A stretch of 6,983 nucleotides of DNA from Marinosulfonomonas sp. (GTDB lineage: Bacteria; Pseudomonadota; Alphaproteobacteria; Rhodobacterales; Rhodobacteraceae): positions 32,339 to 39,321 of the forward strand of contig NVTS01000013.1 in the NCBI GenBank assembly GCA_002732995.1, read 5' to 3'. Position 1 is the first letter of the stretch. Each line of letters opens with the position of its first letter. The translations under genes and the position numbers were made by a program. Of this stretch, positions 6,218 to 6,983 are shown in pieces. The notes below the pieces were generated by a model. It ran no database searches, was not told the DNA's origin, and saw only the letters and a list, made by a program, of their open reading frames with translations.

Positions 6218-6541
6218 ATGAAATACCTTATCGCCGCTGCATTATTGGCCATGACCTCAACAACTGGAATGGCAACCGAGTTGGAGCCTTGGCAAATTAA
6301 AGGTGCTGAACTGGCCAAGGCTGAACCAACAATCTACGATGCATATTGGAACCAAAACATCAGCCTGTGGCTCTCCATGGTTGACGATGGCTCCAGTCGA
6401 AATGGATATGCTGAAGTTGTTTGCCGTTTACTAACGGATGCAGGGCGACCCCAAGGGGAATTTGTTGCCATCAGAGTTTACTCTTATAGCTCAATTCGGA
6501 ATGGAGAGCTTAATCAGATTGGCAAAGCGATCTGTCAGTGA
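6218..6541 (+). CDS. Small secreted protein of unknown function, lysogenic cargo (moron) candidate
   Basis: A 107-aa protein with a clear signal peptide: K2, a hydrophobic core (YLIAAALLAM, 3-12), a polar stretch and a probable cut after Ala19 (TTGMA/TELEP). The mature part of about 88 residues is expected in the periplasm. It is acidic and has two cysteines, C69 and C106, that could form a disulfide. I do not recognise the family and see no catalytic motif. The start has AGAGAG about eight bases upstream. It lies 36 bases after the repressor on the same strand, so it may be co-transcribed in the lysogen, and a terminator-like hairpin follows. A secreted protein between repressor and phage end is not part of the Mu core set. 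This position is typical of cargo genes that alter the host, for example its surface or stress response; that is inference. Confidence 0.8.
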   Translation: MKYLIAAALLAMTSTTGMATELEPWQIKGAELAKAEPTIYDAYWNQNISLWLSMVDDGSSRNGYAEVVCRLLTDAGRPQGEFVAIRVYSYSSIRNGELNQIGKAICQ

Positions 6542-6548
6542 GTAAGAC

Positions 6549-6592
6549 AACCGTTAGGGGCAAGGGTGGCATTGCACCATTCTAACGGTTTT
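6549..6592 (+). terminator. Terminator-like hairpin after the lysogenic unit
   Basis: AACCGTTAG (6549-6557) pairs perfectly with CTAACGGTT (6582-6590), and inside the loop GGTG (6565-6568) can pair with CACC (6575-6578). The 3' arm runs into TTTT (6589-6592). It begins eight bases after the stop of the secreted-protein gene. The T-run is short, so efficiency is uncertain. Confidence 0.55.
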
Positions 6593-6598
6593 GCAGAA

Positions 6599-6676
6599 TG
6601 CCGACCTTAAACGCCATTTGATGAAACTGTCGGATACCCAAGTAATTGCTTTAACTGACTTTATTTAAGGTCGGCA
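6599..6676. repeat. 13-bp perfect inverted repeat with TGCCGACC core (outer pair)
   Basis: TGCCGACCTTAAA (6599-6611) and TTTAAGGTCGGCA (6664-6676) are exact reverse complements 52 bases apart. Both carry the TGCCGACC core that recurs only in this end region of the window. I read them as the innermost transposase-binding sites of the left end. Confidence 0.65.
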
Positions 6677-6684
6677 CTACTTTT

Positions 6685-6714
6685 CCAAGGTCGGCATCTG
6701 TGTGCCGACCTTGG
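6685..6714. repeat. 12-bp perfect inverted repeat with a six-base loop
   Basis: CCAAGGTCGGCA (6685-6696) and TGCCGACCTTGG (6703-6714) are exact reverse complements separated by TCTGTG. The right arm continues into GTGCCGACCTTGGCACA (6702-6718), which itself carries GTGCC/GGCAC arms. There is no T-run on either strand, so a pair of protein sites is more likely than a terminator. Confidence 0.65.
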
Positions 6715-6735
6715 CACATTTGATTTGCACCACCT

Positions 6736-6752
6736 TTGGCACAGGTTCGCAC
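6736..6752 (+). repeat. End-type site, imperfect copy
   Basis: TTGGCACAGGTTCGCAC matches the reverse complement of 6863-6879 at 15 of 17 bases. It fits a compound site with two halves, TTGGCACA and AGGT(C)GGCAC. Confidence 0.5.
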
Positions 6753-6862
6753 TATCTGGGCGATCAACTGGCCCACTCTAAGTAGCCACATAGCCATATG
6801 AACAAGGTTTCAATGGCTTCTTACCTCATACACCACAATCACACCATTAACGGCGCTTTTTG

Positions 6863-6879
6863 GTGCCGACCTGTGCCAA
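6863..6879 (-). repeat. Outermost end-type site (L1 candidate)
   Basis: On the minus strand this reads TTGGCACAGGTCGGCAC, the full compound site, with both the TTGGCACA half and the GGTCGGCA core. It is the site nearest to the possible prophage end, about 110 bases outside the next copy, an arrangement that resembles the spaced L1/L2 sites of Mu (analogy). Confidence 0.5.
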
Positions 6880-6890
6880 GTGTGGTGTCA

Positions 6891-6983
6891 AACCGTCGTG
6901 TTTTCACGTTGTTTGTGCAAACCCAGTTATCACGCGAATTTTGCGTTGCGCCTTATAATAAAGGCCTTTTCCTCATTTTCTTG
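6891..6983. other. Right-edge segment, possibly host flank, no gene seen
   Basis: No end-type repeats and no convincing open frame. It contains TATAAT (6954-6959), without a good -35 at the right distance, and a small palindrome AAAGGCCTTT next to it. It may be host intergenic DNA beside the insertion, or more phage DNA if the end lies further out. Confidence 0.3.

Larger units (their letters stand above)
6599..6890. other. Left end of the Mu-like prophage (attL-side transposase-binding region)
   Basis: No gene is visible from 6542 to the right edge. This stretch instead holds five copies of TGCCGACC or its complement (6599, 6669, 6689, 6703 and 6864) and three copies of TTGGCACA or its complement, in both orientations. 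Position next to the repressor and at the far side from the transposase operon is that of the left end in Mu. The CA at 6889-6890 would give a phage end starting TGACACCACACTTGGCACAG on the minus strand, with the TG expected of Mu-type ends. The exact end cannot be fixed from one junction; other CA dinucleotides lie at 6877-6878 and 6918-6919. Confidence 0.5.

Noticed and set aside
5838..6318. Minus-strand frames opposite the repressor and secreted protein
   Set aside because: No domain, no operon context, and opposite two genes with clear motifs.
6685..6720. Hairpin as a rho-independent terminator
   Set aside because: Neither strand has a T-run directly after the stem, and the arms belong to the repeated end-site family.
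6954..6983. TATAAT as a host promoter
   Set aside because: No acceptable -35 box at 16-18 bases and no gene start visible before the window ends.

Overview
The window is the early (left-end) control and transposition region of a Mu-like transposable prophage, lying in reverse orientation. Codon use, moderate GC content and the style of the proteins (a ParB-like gene in front of the transposase, a LacI-type HTH protein with a Cys cluster) suggest an alphaproteobacterial host, most likely of the Rhodobacterales/Roseobacter type. This assignment rests on protein style and not on a host marker gene.

Layout, right to left. Positions about 6891-6983 may be host flank or outermost phage DNA. Positions 6599-6879 hold a cluster of short repeats with the core TGCCGACC, in both orientations, which I read as the transposase-binding sites of the phage left end. 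Leftwards of this is a rightward (+ strand) lysogenic unit: a LexA/S24-type repressor (5525-6181), a small secreted protein of unknown function (6218-6541), and a terminator-like hairpin (6549-6592). A compact divergent control region (about 5441-5524) separates the repressor from a long leftward (- strand) early operon.

The early operon runs, in order of transcription: a 91-aa Ner-like regulator (5440-5165), a 72-aa unknown (5168-4950), an 82-aa zinc-ribbon protein (4950-4702), a ParB-like protein (4702-3851), the MuA-type DDE transposase (3851-1731), a short MuB-type AAA+ ATPase (1695-928), a 195-aa protein with two winged-helix-like segments (931-344), and a LacI-type HTH/Cys-cluster protein (356 to beyond the left edge). 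All junctions overlap by 1 to 13 bases except transposase/ATPase, which has a 35-base gap and a strong Shine-Dalgarno of its own.

Working model: in the lysogen the repressor binds CAAATGCTC-type sites. One lies exactly between the -35 and -10 boxes of the early promoter, and one covers the repressor's own start codon. DNA damage would trigger RecA-assisted self-cleavage of the repressor (Ala-Gly site plus Ser/Lys dyad all visible). This would release the early operon and so the transposase and its target-DNA ATPase, which act on the end repeats for replicative transposition. The secreted protein sits in the lysogenic unit and looks like a cargo (moron) gene. No RNA genes, CRISPR arrays or insertion sequences were seen.
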